Assembly: GCF_041276405.1 (NCBI RefSeq)
Contig: NZ_JBGGGT010000002.1
Span: forward strand, 2,455,001 to 2,519,000
Origin: Microvirga sp. TS319
GTDB lineage: Bacteria; Pseudomonadota; Alphaproteobacteria; Rhizobiales; Beijerinckiaceae
Length of the DNA stretch: 64,000 bases
Direction of reading: 5' to 3'
In this document: piece after piece, positions 28,009 through 36,767 of the stretch
Numbering within the stretch: position 1 is the first letter of the stretch
Layout: each line of letters opens with the position of its first letter
The notes under the pieces: model-generated
The model's database searches: none
Seen by the model: only the letters and a program-made list of their open reading frames with translations
Told to the model about the DNA's origin: nothing
Position numbers and translations under genes: made by a program

Positions 28009-28037
28009 GCCCTTCCCTTCGTCCTTGAAGCGGGTGG

Positions 28038-28475
28038 TCACGACCCCTCGCCTGCCTGCTCGTCGGGATCGGCGCGCGCAACCACGGCCCGCTGCTTGCG
28101 CCGGCTCACCGGCACCTCGACCTCTTCGGTGGAGATCTGGCGGCGGATGTGCAACTCCTCTTTCAGCACCAGCCGCTTCTCGACGACGAGCACCTCCTCA
28201 ACCACTGGCACGATAGTCACGTCGCCCTCGGTCCTGATCCCGGGCACGGTGTCGACCATCCTGTCGACGGGCACACGGGTGACCTCCACGGTCTCCCGCT
28301 GCACGCCCGCATGAGCCAGCTCCTCGACGGTGTCGGTGACCGTCCGCACGCGCACCCGCCCGGTCACGACCTGCCGCTTGCCGACGGACACGGTCTCCTC
28401 GGCGAGCGGGATGACCTCCTGCAATTGGGCATGAGGATCGCCCCTCAAGGTGTCGTCCGGGAGCCGGACAGGCAT
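28038..28475 (-). CDS. DUF2382 domain protein, short form
   Basis: A 145-residue protein consisting almost only of a DUF2382 domain: VIPLAEETVSVGKRQVVTGR, RVRTVTDTVEELAHAGVQRE and VPVVEEVLVVEKRLVLKEEL. The C-terminal end is basic (RRKQRAVVARADPDEQAGEG). It converges with the longer DUF2382 gene. Both likely belong to a stress regulon; no regulator is visible next to them. Confidence 0.82.
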   Translation of the reverse strand: MPVRLPDDTLRGDPHAQLQEVIPLAEETVSVGKRQVVTGRVRVRTVTDTVEELAHAGVQRETVEVTRVPVDRMVDTVPGIRTEGDVTIVPVVEEVLVVEKRLVLKEELHIRRQISTEEVEVPVSRRKQRAVVARADPDEQAGEGS

Positions 28476-28478
28476 GAA

Positions 28479-28718
28479 ACCGTCACAATAGATGGTAGGT
28501 CCAAGAGGCTCACACCTGGCGAGCGAGAACGCATCATTGGGATATATGAGGAGGGCTTCCAGGCCTGTGCCTTCAGCAATGCGGTTCTTGATATGGCTGG
28601 GCTGATACCTGAACAGAGCGCGAAGCAGGCTGCCGAAGTGGTTCTTGCGCTCAGTGTTCTACAGGCGGATTGCGCGCGATCCCCTTTATGGAACAACGAA
28701 CAAACCCCTTACTGTTGA
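28479..28718 (+). pseudogene. Unrecognised coding remnant without start codon
   Basis: One frame reads GERERIIGIYEEGFQACAFS, then AVLDMAGLIPEQSAKQAAEV and VLALSVLQAD before a stop at 28716-28718. It looks like genuine helical protein, but no ATG, GTG or TTG lies upstream in frame before sequence antisense to the DUF2382 gene. Probably a 5'-truncated gene. I do not recognise the family. Confidence 0.35.
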
Positions 28719-28749
28719 GTTTGTAGCCATCTGGTGATGGGAGAGAACG

Positions 28750-29010
28750 GTGCCTCGGTTCTATTTCGACGTGCGGGAGGGAACAAGCTTCACCCCTGAT
28801 GAAGAAGGCCTTGAGTTCGCGAGTCTCGACGGGGCCGAACGCGAGGCGGCGACCGCAGCCGCGGAGATCGGCCGGGACCGGCTGCCGAAGGGTGACGCCC
28901 GGGACGTCACGGTGGAGCTCAAGAACGAGCATCACCAGCGGGTGCTGACCGTGACGGTGACGATGGGGATCCACCGGGTTGAGCCAGAACCGAAGCCACC
29001 GCGCACGTGA
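28750..29010 (+). CDS. DUF6894 family small protein
   Basis: An 86-residue protein with the pattern of the alphaproteobacterial DUF6894 family: PRFYFDVREGTSFTPDEEGL, EFASLDGAEREAATAAAEIG, and strands DVTVELKNEHHQRVLTVTVT. Function unknown; these genes occur in multiple copies in Rhizobiales near stress genes. It starts with GTG at 28750 after GGGAGAGAA. Confidence 0.8.
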   Translation: MPRFYFDVREGTSFTPDEEGLEFASLDGAEREAATAAAEIGRDRLPKGDARDVTVELKNEHHQRVLTVTVTMGIHRVEPEPKPPRT

Positions 29011-29099
29011 GAAGAGTGTCCGCGAATTGCGCTGAACCCCTTTTATGGAATGGCCAACAATACGTCGCTTCTCAGCCTTCTAACGGGATTACGGTGCGC

Positions 29100-29516
29100 T
29101 CACTCCGGCGCTGGGGATGCTAGAGGCTTGTCCTTCTCGACAACATATGTGATCGCGAGCCGTAGCGGCTTCTCGACATTGCGCACGCCATGCGGGACCG
29201 CAGGTGGAATTTGAAAACTTTCTGCGGGCTTGAGCTTTTTATCGGGCTGGCCTTGAACGAAAAGCTCTCCCTCACCCTCTAGCACGAAGGCTGACTCAAC
29301 GCCTGGATGAGTATGCCGGGCCACGGTTGCCCCTGCGGCAATCTCCGCCAGGACCAGGATGGTGGCATACTTAGGATCAGGGAATTCGGTCTTGCTCAGG
29401 ACAGTTCGTGTGACCCCGCCCGTTGTGGCCCCCTGAGTTTGAGCCTCGGCATTAAATCCGGCTAGACCGACAGCAGCACAGATGGCGCAGGCGCCAAAGC
29501 GTCTCCTCGACAACAT
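29100..29516 (-). CDS. Exported cupin-domain protein
   Basis: A 138-residue single-domain cupin. The N-terminus (LSRRRFGACAICAAVGLAG, cleaved near AEA) is a twin-arginine-type signal. The two cupin motifs are visible: VARHTHPGVESAFVLEGEGE with metal-binding His and Glu, and FQIPPAVPHGVRNVEKPLRL with the second-motif His. It may bind a metal in the periplasm; substrate unknown. The neighbouring genes give no clear functional link. Confidence 0.82.
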   Translation of the reverse strand: MLSRRRFGACAICAAVGLAGFNAEAQTQGATTGGVTRTVLSKTEFPDPKYATILVLAEIAAGATVARHTHPGVESAFVLEGEGELFVQGQPDKKLKPAESFQIPPAVPHGVRNVEKPLRLAITYVVEKDKPLASPAPE

Positions 29517-29583
29517 GACGGATCCTCCCGATGGCGGGAGGAGATTTTACCACATTACTTCGCTCCGCGCGCGTGCCCCCGAA

Positions 29584-29615
29584 TTTCGCGGAACGGGAAT
29601 TACGGAACCATGGCA
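29584..29615. repeat. Dispersed intergenic repeat, copy 1
   Basis: TTTCGCGGAACGGGAATT (29584-29601), followed by ACGGAACCATGGCA, recurs at 31550-31581 with few changes. It sits in the 415-bp gap 29517-29931, which has no intact gene. Confidence 0.5.
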
Positions 29616-29799
29616 AAGGCGAACTATGCTGCCTCAGAACAGATTGAGTCCGGTTTGGTTCAAACTGAGCCGTTGGGCCTGGCCTATTGAAGGTCAGCTT
29701 ACTCTATGGATACGGAAGCTCGACTTGCGTCTGCCCCGTGCCAAAAGGTGACATTCCAGCCCCCGACGCCGGCTGATGCAGGATACTCTTCTGCTCCGA

Positions 29800-29930
29800 T
29801 CGCGCCAGCGTCGCCCTATCCATCGTGGACTGGATGACTTTCGCGGAAGGCTGTTCGTGGAACGACTGAGCGACACGGCGATGCTCAAGGAAGCATCTAT
29901 GTCGCTGACTTTCTAGCTCTATCGGTCTCT
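29800..29930 (+). pseudogene. Possible degenerate IS3-family transposase scrap
   Basis: Across two frames the sequence reads GRLFVERLSDTAMLKE and GSIYVADFLALSVSLSRE. Together these recall the FVERLWRSLKYExIYLxxY block near the DDE glutamate of IS3-family OrfB. Only ~40 codons remain and no ends are seen. Weak evidence. Confidence 0.25.
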
Positions 29931-29931
29931 C

Positions 29932-30366
29932 TTAGCCGAGAGCCGATACGATCTCGCTGGTATCGTAGTAGAAGGGCGTCGCCTCAATCAGGCGCTCGTC
30001 CTGAAACCGTAAGACCTCCGCGAAAGGCTGCCTGATGGTCATTCCGCTGGTGCGGCACGTCAGGCAGAGGGTACAGGTCATAAACACGGTGTCAGCCTCC
30101 CGTGCCGCGGTCAGGCCCTCAACCCTCATATCGCTCCAAACCTCCCGCATTCTGCGAAAGAGGGCTCCAGCGCCTTCCAGACCCTTCCAGTCACCGGGAT
30201 AGGGCAAAGACAATGGCTCGTGCACCACCACATCCGGATGGAAGGCCTCGGCCAGAGCCGCCACATCATCCGCCCCTGACCGGATGAATTTCATCTCGAC
30301 CTCAAACATGCGCTCAAGAAGCTGCATGGCGGTCAGCCGGATCCGGGAATTCTCGTTCATCATCAT
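29932..30366 (-). CDS. SnoaL/NTF2-like protein
   Basis: A 144-residue NTF2-fold (nuclear transport factor 2-like) protein: LLERMFEVEMKFIRSGADDV, ALAEAFHPDVVVHEPLSLPY, GLEGAGALFRRMREVWSDM and FAEVLRFQDERLIEATPFYY. Such proteins are small isomerases, hydrolases or binding modules; no specific substrate is indicated. It is followed upstream on the same strand by a MarR regulator 105 bp away. Confidence 0.8.
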   Translation of the reverse strand: MMMNENSRIRLTAMQLLERMFEVEMKFIRSGADDVAALAEAFHPDVVVHEPLSLPYPGDWKGLEGAGALFRRMREVWSDMRVEGLTAAREADTVFMTCTLCLTCRTSGMTIRQPFAEVLRFQDERLIEATPFYYDTSEIVSALG

Positions 30367-30471
30367 CCTCGCTCATGGGCTGGTGTGGCCAGCTCCGGTT
30401 TAGGGAGAGAGGAGGCTTAGAAAGAGAATTCGGAGAGCAACACCCGTTTTCTGCTGGACGGACCAAGAGCC

Positions 30472-30936
30472 CTATTCCGGCTGCCCTTCGTGCTGGCCTT
30501 TAAGCCTCTTCACGAACGCCGCGATGATGTCCCCCGTCCTTCGGGCGAAGTCATCGATGACCGCCTGTTCTTCGGGTGTGTAACAGGCCATCAGTGCTTC
30601 CGTCTTCTCACCGAGTTCGCGGAAGAGGCGCTTAATCTCGGCCAAGCGCTCGGGCAGAATGACGATCACCGTTTTACGTCGGTCTCGGTCATCGGCGGCA
30701 CGGCGCACGAAGCCTTTCTTTTCCAACCTGTCGACGACGCCCGTGATGGCTCCGGTCGTAAGGCCGCTCGCCTCTGCCAGCTTTCCCGCGGTCATTGGAC
30801 CGTTCTGAAGGAGAATGTCGAGGCATTTGTGGTCAGTGATGTTCAAGCCGAGATGATCGGCGATGGCCTGGTGCAGAAAGATCGTCCGAGCGCTCAGCTC
30901 TCTCCAAACATCCGTTTTCACGCGCTCGATTGACAT
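30472..30936 (-). CDS. MarR-family transcriptional regulator
   Basis: A 154-residue winged-helix repressor. The DNA-binding part is NITDHKCLDILLQNGPMTAG followed by KLAEASGLTTGAITGVVDRL and the wing RAADDRDRRKTVIVILPERL. Terminal helices for dimerisation flank it. The start at 30936 (MSIERVKTD) is preferred over 30975 because the longer form would run into the operator. It is divergent from a SnoaL-like gene, with a perfect inverted repeat between them, so it probably controls itself and that neighbour. Confidence 0.88.
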   Translation of the reverse strand: MSIERVKTDVWRELSARTIFLHQAIADHLGLNITDHKCLDILLQNGPMTAGKLAEASGLTTGAITGVVDRLEKKGFVRRAADDRDRRKTVIVILPERLAEIKRLFRELGEKTEALMACYTPEEQAVIDDFARRTGDIIAAFVKRLKGQHEGQPE

Positions 30937-30963
30937 TGCCCACCAGAGTCTCTTATCAAAAAT

Positions 30964-30984
30964 ATATCTTAGCATTTAAGATAT
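30964..30984. promoter_or_regulatory. MarR operator, perfect inverted repeat
   Basis: ATATCTTA-GCATT-TAAGATAT: 8-bp arms and a 5-nt spacer, in the 70-bp divergent region between the marR gene and the SnoaL-like gene. Dyads of this TATCTT...AAGATA form are typical MarR-family sites in Rhizobiales. Confidence 0.75.
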
Positions 30985-31006
30985 CAAGTTTGTGAGTGAA
31001 AGTACC

Positions 31007-31468
31007 ATGCACCCGACGACCAAGCAAACCGCGATCGAGGCTGAGGACGAGGCAGCCATCCGCAGTTTGGCTGATAGCCTCGTCACGGCCTGGAATGCTG
31101 GAGACGGCATCGCGTATGGCCGTGCGTTTACGGTTGATTGCGACTATGTCACATTCAACGGGCAGCACGTTCACGGTCGCGAGGCTGTAGCAGCCAGCCA
31201 TCAAGCGCTGTTCGATACGCATCTTCACGGCTCGAAACTGATTTTCGAGAGCCTCCACATGCGCCCGCTCGGCGACGGCACGGTCCTTGTCCACGGTATC
31301 GGCAACAGCCTCCTCAAAGGCCAGAGAAAGCTCCGCAAGTCGCGCCGCTCCATTCAAACCTTCGTCGCAGTGCGCACGGAGACCGGGTGGCTATTCACGG
31401 CATTCCACAACACGCGCATTTTCAAGATCACACCGTTTCGCGCATTGCTGATGTTGCTCGGCCTCTGA
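31007..31468 (+). CDS. SgcJ/EcaC-type SnoaL-like protein
   Basis: A 153-residue NTF2-fold protein of the SgcJ/EcaC group: EAAIRSLADSLVTAWNAGDG, YGRAFTVDCDYVTFNGQHVH, SLHMRPLGDGTVLVHGIGNS and TFVAVRTETGWLFTAFHNTR. Substrate unknown. A GTG at 30992 could also start translation. It is divergent from the marR gene and very likely under its control through the inverted repeat at 30964-30984. Confidence 0.82.
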   Translation: MHPTTKQTAIEAEDEAAIRSLADSLVTAWNAGDGIAYGRAFTVDCDYVTFNGQHVHGREAVAASHQALFDTHLHGSKLIFESLHMRPLGDGTVLVHGIGNSLLKGQRKLRKSRRSIQTFVAVRTETGWLFTAFHNTRIFKITPFRALLMLLGL

Positions 31469-31549
31469 AAGCTGGGAGCGGAGCCGATGTGAGCGTCTTA
31501 GATCGGCATCTCAAAAAGCCGGCGCGAATGTCCTCTCCTAGCGCACTCG

Positions 31550-31581
31550 TTTCGCGGAACGGGAATTGTGGAGCATGGCAC
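31550..31581. repeat. Dispersed intergenic repeat, copy 2
   Basis: TTTCGCGGAACGGGAATT (31550-31567) is identical to 29584-29601, and the next 14 bp differ at four positions. It lies in the gap 31469-31720, which otherwise holds no gene I can support. Confidence 0.5.
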
Positions 31582-31720
31582 TTTGTAATCAGAACGTCCC
31601 TGCGGCCAGTAAGCCGGCCGGTGAATGTCCGCAGCGGGTCAGGAACCGAGATTCTCTGCGTTTTTGGAAGGTCCGGTTCGATAAGGATTGCTGCCTTCGA
31701 GCTTAGGTCTCAGGCGTGCC

Positions 31721-33269
31721 GATTGCGTTGACAAAGTCGGCCTCCATGCGGGCTCGGGCAGCGATGCAGCTTGCCTTGTTGAGGTTAGGACTGTGGTGAG
31801 GTGTATCCTTCGAGCCTTCTCAGGCTCCCTGGATCATCTGAGGCGCTGGTGAAGTGATCAGCTTGGCGAGCTTTCTCAGGTTCTGGGCGGTTGCCGCTAG
31901 CAGGAACTCATCCTGAGCCCCGCACGGACCCCGCAGCCGCAGACGGCCCATCTTCAGGATCCGCTTGAGATGGGCAAACAGCATCTCGATCCGCTTGCGG
32001 CCTTGGCGCGACCGCTCATAGGCCGGCGTGCCGGCTAACGAGCGTGCGACCTCCCGGGCATGCTCATAGATGCTGCGCGGGATCTTGCGCGTCGGCGTGT
32101 TGGGACAGCACTTCTCCTTGAGATGACAAGGAGCACAATCGAACGTGCTGCCCCGGTAGATGCGAGCCGTGCCCTCGTTCACAATCCGGCCGCTGGTCGT
32201 CAGCGTCTTGCCCTCAGGACAGGTGTAGGCGTCCGTTTCCGGATCATACCTGAAGTCTGATCGTGAGAAGGTGCCGTCCTGGCGCTCGGACTTGTCGATG
32301 ACCGGAACATGCGGCTCGATCTTCTGTTCGTCTACGAGCCAGTGCAGCATCTCGGCCGAGCCATAGGCGCTGTCAGCCGCCAGCCGCTCGGGCTTGAGGC
32401 CGAAGCGCTCAGCCGTGCGCTCCAGCATGGTGCGGGCAGCCCCCACCTCGGCCTGCCGCACGGCACGGCTGGCTTCGACATCCACAATCACGGCTGACTT
32501 GAGGTCGATGAGGTAGTTGTCGGCATAGGCAAAGAACGCTGGTCCACGCAGCGCCCCGGTCCACTGAGCCGCTGGATCAGAGGGCGAGATGAACTTCGGT
32601 TCAACGTCAGTCGCGGCACCCCAGGCGGCCTCGTCGAGCGTGGCGAGATATTCGCGCACCGCCCGTGGAGCGTCCGGAGGGTGATCCTGCGCTTGCCAAT
32701 CTGATCCGGGCAGAGAGCGCTGCTTGTTGGCATCAGCCTGGATCAGGCTGGCATCGACCGCAAAGCCTTCGCCACTCACCAGCCCCTCATCCAGGCAGCG
32801 CTGCACCACGGCCTCGAACAGGTAACGGAACAGATCGCTCTCACGGAAGCGCCCGTGCCGGTTCTTGGAGAAGGTGGAGTGGTCCGGCACCTTCCCCTCC
32901 AGGCCGAGGCGGCAGAACCAGCGATACGCCAGGTTGAGATGCACCTCCTCGCATAGGCGCCGCTCGGAGCGGATGCCCAGGCAGTAGCCGATCAGCAGCA
33001 TGCGGATCATCAGCTCGGGATCGATGGAGGGCCGTCCCATGGAGCTATAGAAGCTCGCCAGATGCTGGCGCAGCCCGGAGCAGTCGACAAAGCGGTCGAT
33101 GCGCCGCAGCAGGTGATCGGGCGGGACGTGATCCTCGAGCCGGAACTCATAGAACAGGCTCTCCTGCATCACGAGACGCTCGCCCATCATGGCCCGATCC
33201 TCCTGCCGAGAATGCCCGATCAGGGAATCACGATCCGCCGCCAATCACGAGGACTTTTTCAACGAAATC
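31721..33269. mobile_element. IS1182-family insertion sequence, 1549 bp
   Basis: The ends are imperfect inverted repeats, GATTGCGTTGACAAAGTC (31721-31738) and GACTTTTTCAACGAAATC (33252-33269), 16 of 18 matching. A 4-bp direct repeat TGCC flanks the element at 31717-31720 and 33270-33273, as expected for a target-site duplication. One transposase fills it on the minus strand. The length is close to that usual for the family, and the element looks intact. Confidence 0.75.
31820..33190 (-). CDS. IS1182-family transposase
   Basis: A 456-residue DDE transposase. The N-terminal domain (EFRLEDHVPPDHLLRRIDRF, GRPSIDPELMIRMLLIGYCL, RLCEEVHLNLAYRWFCRLGL) and VPDHSTFSKNRHGRFRESDL are typical of IS1182/IS5-related enzymes. 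AVDASLIQADANKQRS and ADSAYGSAEMLHWLVD hold two catalytic aspartates, and RKRIEMLFAHLKRILKMGRL holds the glutamate region. A cysteine cluster (CAPCHLKEKCCPNT) lies between. The frame is unbroken. Start at MMGERLVMQ (33190) preferred over 33244. Confidence 0.9.
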   Translation of the reverse strand: MMGERLVMQESLFYEFRLEDHVPPDHLLRRIDRFVDCSGLRQHLASFYSSMGRPSIDPELMIRMLLIGYCLGIRSERRLCEEVHLNLAYRWFCRLGLEGKVPDHSTFSKNRHGRFRESDLFRYLFEAVVQRCLDEGLVSGEGFAVDASLIQADANKQRSLPGSDWQAQDHPPDAPRAVREYLATLDEAAWGAATDVEPKFISPSDPAAQWTGALRGPAFFAYADNYLIDLKSAVIVDVEASRAVRQAEVGAARTMLERTAERFGLKPERLAADSAYGSAEMLHWLVDEQKIEPHVPVIDKSERQDGTFSRSDFRYDPETDAYTCPEGKTLTTSGRIVNEGTARIYRGSTFDCAPCHLKEKCCPNTPTRKIPRSIYEHAREVARSLAGTPAYERSRQGRKRIEMLFAHLKRILKMGRLRLRGPCGAQDEFLLAATAQNLRKLAKLITSPAPQMIQGA

Positions 33270-33353
33270 TGCCAGAAGCGGACCATAGCGCCAGCTCTTG
33301 ATCCGGATCTTGCAGGCAGGAAATTCAGGGCGAAGCATGCCGGAGAAGGAATA

Positions 33354-36300
33354 CTAAGGCTCAGCCAACTCTTCCATAAGTGCCTTGGCGGCGCAGAGGT
33401 CCGGCGTGTCGAGACCCTCCGTGAACCACCCGTAAATGAGGGCAAGAAGACGTCGCGCTTCGGCCCCCCGACCGTGGTCCCGCCAAAGCCGCGCCAGACT
33501 CAGAGCGGCACGCAGCTCGAACGACTTCGCACCTTGGCTATGTGCAACGTTGAGCGCGCCTTGCAAATATGCCTCGACCTCGTCTGGCGGAGCGCCCTGA
33601 GCGCGCCGCAGTTCGCCATCAATGCGAGCGAGTTCCGCCGCCCACATGTGTTCATCGTTGCGCGCCGCGAGGTCCTTTGCTTCGGTCAGGGCAGCCAAGC
33701 CCTCGTCGCCTCGCCCCAGTTGAAGGTACGTCGTTGCCAGCATGCACAAATACCGAACCTGGTACCAACTGGCTCCGAGCCTATTCCGATCGATGAGACT
33801 CTGGCGCATGAGCGCCAAGCCATCCTCAACCGCGTCCTCCTGTGCCACGGCCCAGCCCCGCAGGATGAGGCCGCTCAACCGCCAATAGTTCAAACTGTGT
33901 TGATCGGCGAGCTCGATGACGGCGTCCGCGTGCGTATGGACCGCCGTCACGTCACCCATCAGCTCGGCAGGTCCGGCTCCGCCGTAGACCATGACGTGCC
34001 CGGTGAGGTTCGTCTGGTTCAGCTCCGCGGCGTACTCGAACGCCGCGCGACCCATGCTCTGGGCCTGCTCCGGATAGCCCAGGATCCAAAGCACAATGGC
34101 TAGGTAGGGTAACGCAGAGGCTTTAGGATCGTGAACATAATGCACGGGCGGGGGGCGATGCGCGTCGGGCTCATAGCGGCGCAAGATCGTCTCGAACTCG
34201 CAGCGGGCCTTGACAAATGCCCCTGCATGCATGGCGGTGAGAGCGGCCAGCCGGTGCGCAGCCAACTCAAGTGCGATGTCCCCGGTCCGCTCGGCGACGC
34301 GTTCCGCCTCAGCGGTCAGGCTTTGCATGGCGCCGTAGTCACCTCTCACGAAATGAAAGACAAACTTGCCGCTGAGCGCAGCGAACAAGGCATCGGTGTC
34401 GTCAAGTTCATAGCAAAGCGCATGAGCCCTGGTGAACGCCGTGCCAAGCTGCGACGCGGTGTAGCCATGGATGGCGATCAGTGGACCTCCGATGGCTGTC
34501 TGGAGGGCGAGTTCCTGGCGATCCCGCTCCGGCCCCTCTGGACAGGACTTCAATGCCTCTAGCCCTCTTGTGAGATGGCTGATCGCTTCGAGATTGGCGG
34601 ATCGCCCCGCGGCAGTCCGGCCGGCCCGCAGCCAGTAGCCGACCGCCCGGCTCGCCAACCCCGCCTCCGTGAGATGCAGCGCGATTGTCTCCGGCTCCAC
34701 CTCAGCAACGGCAGGATAATGCTCTTCAAGAGCAGCGGCGATGCGCGCATGGATCTGCTGCCGCTTGCTCCTCAAGAGGCTCTCGTGCGCGATGTCCTGC
34801 ACCAGCGCGTGTTTGAAGCTGTAACTAACCTCCGGCGGTACACCACGCCGGAACACGAGCTCCGCCTCCAACAGCTCGTTGAGAGCACGTTGAAGGGCGT
34901 CCTCTTCGAGCCGAGTGACCACTTTCAGGAGGTCGTGGCCGAACTCGCGCCCGATGCAGGCTGCGATCTGGGCGACTTCCTTGACCGGGGCCAACCGGTC
35001 AAGGCGGGCCATGAGCGAGTCCTGGAGGGTCGTCGGGATCGCCAGCGGCGGCAAGGGTCCCGTCAGCTCGTAGTGACTGCCTCGGTCCTCGAGCAGCCCG
35101 GATTCGAGCACCGCTTTGGTGAGCTCCTCGACGAACAACGGCACGCCATCGGTCTTGGCCAGAATCTGCTCAAGGACCTCCTGCGGAAGCAGCTTGCCTC
35201 CGGTCATCCGGTCGACCACGGCAGCGCCTTGCCGACGCCCCAGCCGGCTCAGAAAGAGTGCTGTCACGTGTCCGTGCCCCGTCCAGCGGGGAACGAACTC
35301 GGGGCGGAAGGTGACGATCATGAGGACCCGGAGCCCCTGCACCTCGTCAACGGCTCGGTCGAGCAGTTCGAGCGTGGTGGGATCGGCCCAGTGGACGTCC
35401 TCGTAGATGGCGAGCACTGGCTGCCTTGCCGCCAAGCCTTTTACTTGCTCCAGAAGAGCCTGAAACGTTCGCTCCTTCTTCTGGTGCGGGCTGAGTTCCA
35501 GTGGCCCGTAGCGCTGGCCCATCGGGATCGCCAACAGATCCGCGATAAGCGGTGCGCTCGCCTGTACGTCGTCGGTCCCCAGAGCAAGCATTGCTTCGAG
35601 CTTGTCGAGCTGCACGGCGTGAGGATCCTCCCGCCGAATTCCCGCTGCCCGTTCAAGGAGCCCAACGACAGGGTACAGGGTGCTGTTGGTGTGGAACGGT
35701 GAACAGAAATGGTTCAGGGAAGTGTGCGGCGCGCCTGCAAGCTGGTCGCGCAGGGCGCGCACGAGACGAGACTTGCCGATACCCGGTTCTCCGCCGAGCA
35801 GGACAATCTGGCCCTCGCCCTCCTTCGCCTGCTGCCAGCGGTCCACCAGAAGGGCGAGTTCCTGGTCACGCCCGACCAGCGCCGTCGTCGACGCTCCGTG
35901 CTGGGCCTCGAACCGGCTCTCGGCCGTTCCCTCGCCGACGACGTGCCACGCCCGCACGGGTCCAGGAAAACCCTTGAGGTGGATCGTACCGAGATCGCGG
36001 TACACAAAGGCTTCTCCGAGTAGGCGCCGCGTCGCCTCGGCAATCACGACGCTGCCGGGCTCGGCGAGCCCTTGCAGCCGGGCGGCCAAGTTCGGAGTCT
36101 CCCCGATGACCGCCCGCTCGCGGGCTTCTCCTTCACCAATCAGTTCGCCGACAACAACCAGACCGGTGGCGATGCCGACGCGAGCGGCCAGCGCTGCACC
36201 CCCCCGCTCTCTAAGACCCGCGACGGCTTCGGTCACCCGAAGCCCCGCGCGAACGGCCCGCTCCGCCTCATCCTCATGCGCACACGGCCAGCCAAAGTAC

Positions 36301-36725
36301 GCCAGGACGCCGTCGCCCAGAAGCTTCGCGACATGGCCCTCGAACCGCGTGATCTCGCCCGCCACAGTGTTCTGGTAGCCCTGGATGAGGTCACGCAGCT
36401 CCTCAGGGTCGCGCCCTGATGCGAGCGCGGTTGAGCCGACCAGATCAACGAACATCACCGTGAGCTGCCGCCGCTCGGCCTCGGACGGTGTTGCCGGTCT
36501 CGTCTGGCCAGCCGACGCACGAACCTCGACAGGGACGGGAGCCGCCGATGGGCCGAGTGCCTGGATCGCCTTCAGCACCATCTTACGCGGGCCGAGAGGC
36601 AAGCCGAGTTCCCGCAGATCGGCTTCGGTCAGCTCCGGCAGGACCTCGGGCGTGATTTCGGCGTCCTGGAAGGCCTGTGCGTAGCGCTCCAGGCCAAGAC
36701 TACGAAGCCATTCCGCGACATCCAC
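33354..36725 (-). CDS. SAM - class III cyclase - AAA ATPase - TPR regulatory protein
   Basis: A 1123-residue multidomain signalling protein. Residues 1-60 form a SAM domain (VAEWLRSLGLERYAQAFQDA). A class III adenylate/guanylate cyclase domain lies at ~85-260 (LTVMFVDLVGSTALASGRDP, FEGHVAKLLGDGVLAYFGWP, with both metal-binding aspartates and the lysine). A STAND-type ATPase follows with Walker A LGGEPGIGKSR (K318) and VLAIYEDVHWADPTTLELLD as Walker B. The C-terminal half is helical TPR-like (ELAAHRLAALTAMHAGAFVK, TYLQLGRGDEGLAALTEAKD). This architecture is common in Bradyrhizobium and its relatives. It probably makes cAMP in response to an unknown ligand. Confidence 0.9.
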   Translation of the reverse strand: MDVAEWLRSLGLERYAQAFQDAEITPEVLPELTEADLRELGLPLGPRKMVLKAIQALGPSAAPVPVEVRASAGQTRPATPSEAERRQLTVMFVDLVGSTALASGRDPEELRDLIQGYQNTVAGEITRFEGHVAKLLGDGVLAYFGWPCAHEDEAERAVRAGLRVTEAVAGLRERGGAALAARVGIATGLVVVGELIGEGEARERAVIGETPNLAARLQGLAEPGSVVIAEATRRLLGEAFVYRDLGTIHLKGFPGPVRAWHVVGEGTAESRFEAQHGASTTALVGRDQELALLVDRWQQAKEGEGQIVLLGGEPGIGKSRLVRALRDQLAGAPHTSLNHFCSPFHTNSTLYPVVGLLERAAGIRREDPHAVQLDKLEAMLALGTDDVQASAPLIADLLAIPMGQRYGPLELSPHQKKERTFQALLEQVKGLAARQPVLAIYEDVHWADPTTLELLDRAVDEVQGLRVLMIVTFRPEFVPRWTGHGHVTALFLSRLGRRQGAAVVDRMTGGKLLPQEVLEQILAKTDGVPLFVEELTKAVLESGLLEDRGSHYELTGPLPPLAIPTTLQDSLMARLDRLAPVKEVAQIAACIGREFGHDLLKVVTRLEEDALQRALNELLEAELVFRRGVPPEVSYSFKHALVQDIAHESLLRSKRQQIHARIAAALEEHYPAVAEVEPETIALHLTEAGLASRAVGYWLRAGRTAAGRSANLEAISHLTRGLEALKSCPEGPERDRQELALQTAIGGPLIAIHGYTASQLGTAFTRAHALCYELDDTDALFAALSGKFVFHFVRGDYGAMQSLTAEAERVAERTGDIALELAAHRLAALTAMHAGAFVKARCEFETILRRYEPDAHRPPPVHYVHDPKASALPYLAIVLWILGYPEQAQSMGRAAFEYAAELNQTNLTGHVMVYGGAGPAELMGDVTAVHTHADAVIELADQHSLNYWRLSGLILRGWAVAQEDAVEDGLALMRQSLIDRNRLGASWYQVRYLCMLATTYLQLGRGDEGLAALTEAKDLAARNDEHMWAAELARIDGELRRAQGAPPDEVEAYLQGALNVAHSQGAKSFELRAALSLARLWRDHGRGAEARRLLALIYGWFTEGLDTPDLCAAKALMEELAEP

Positions 36726-36767
36726 GCGAAGTCCCTCGCAAGGCGTCAGGCGACGATTGCCGCCAGC

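Noticed and set aside
33189..34103. A plus-strand frame of 304 codons spanning the IS1182 right end and the cyclase gene
   Set aside because: Antisense to both real genes and crosses an IS boundary.
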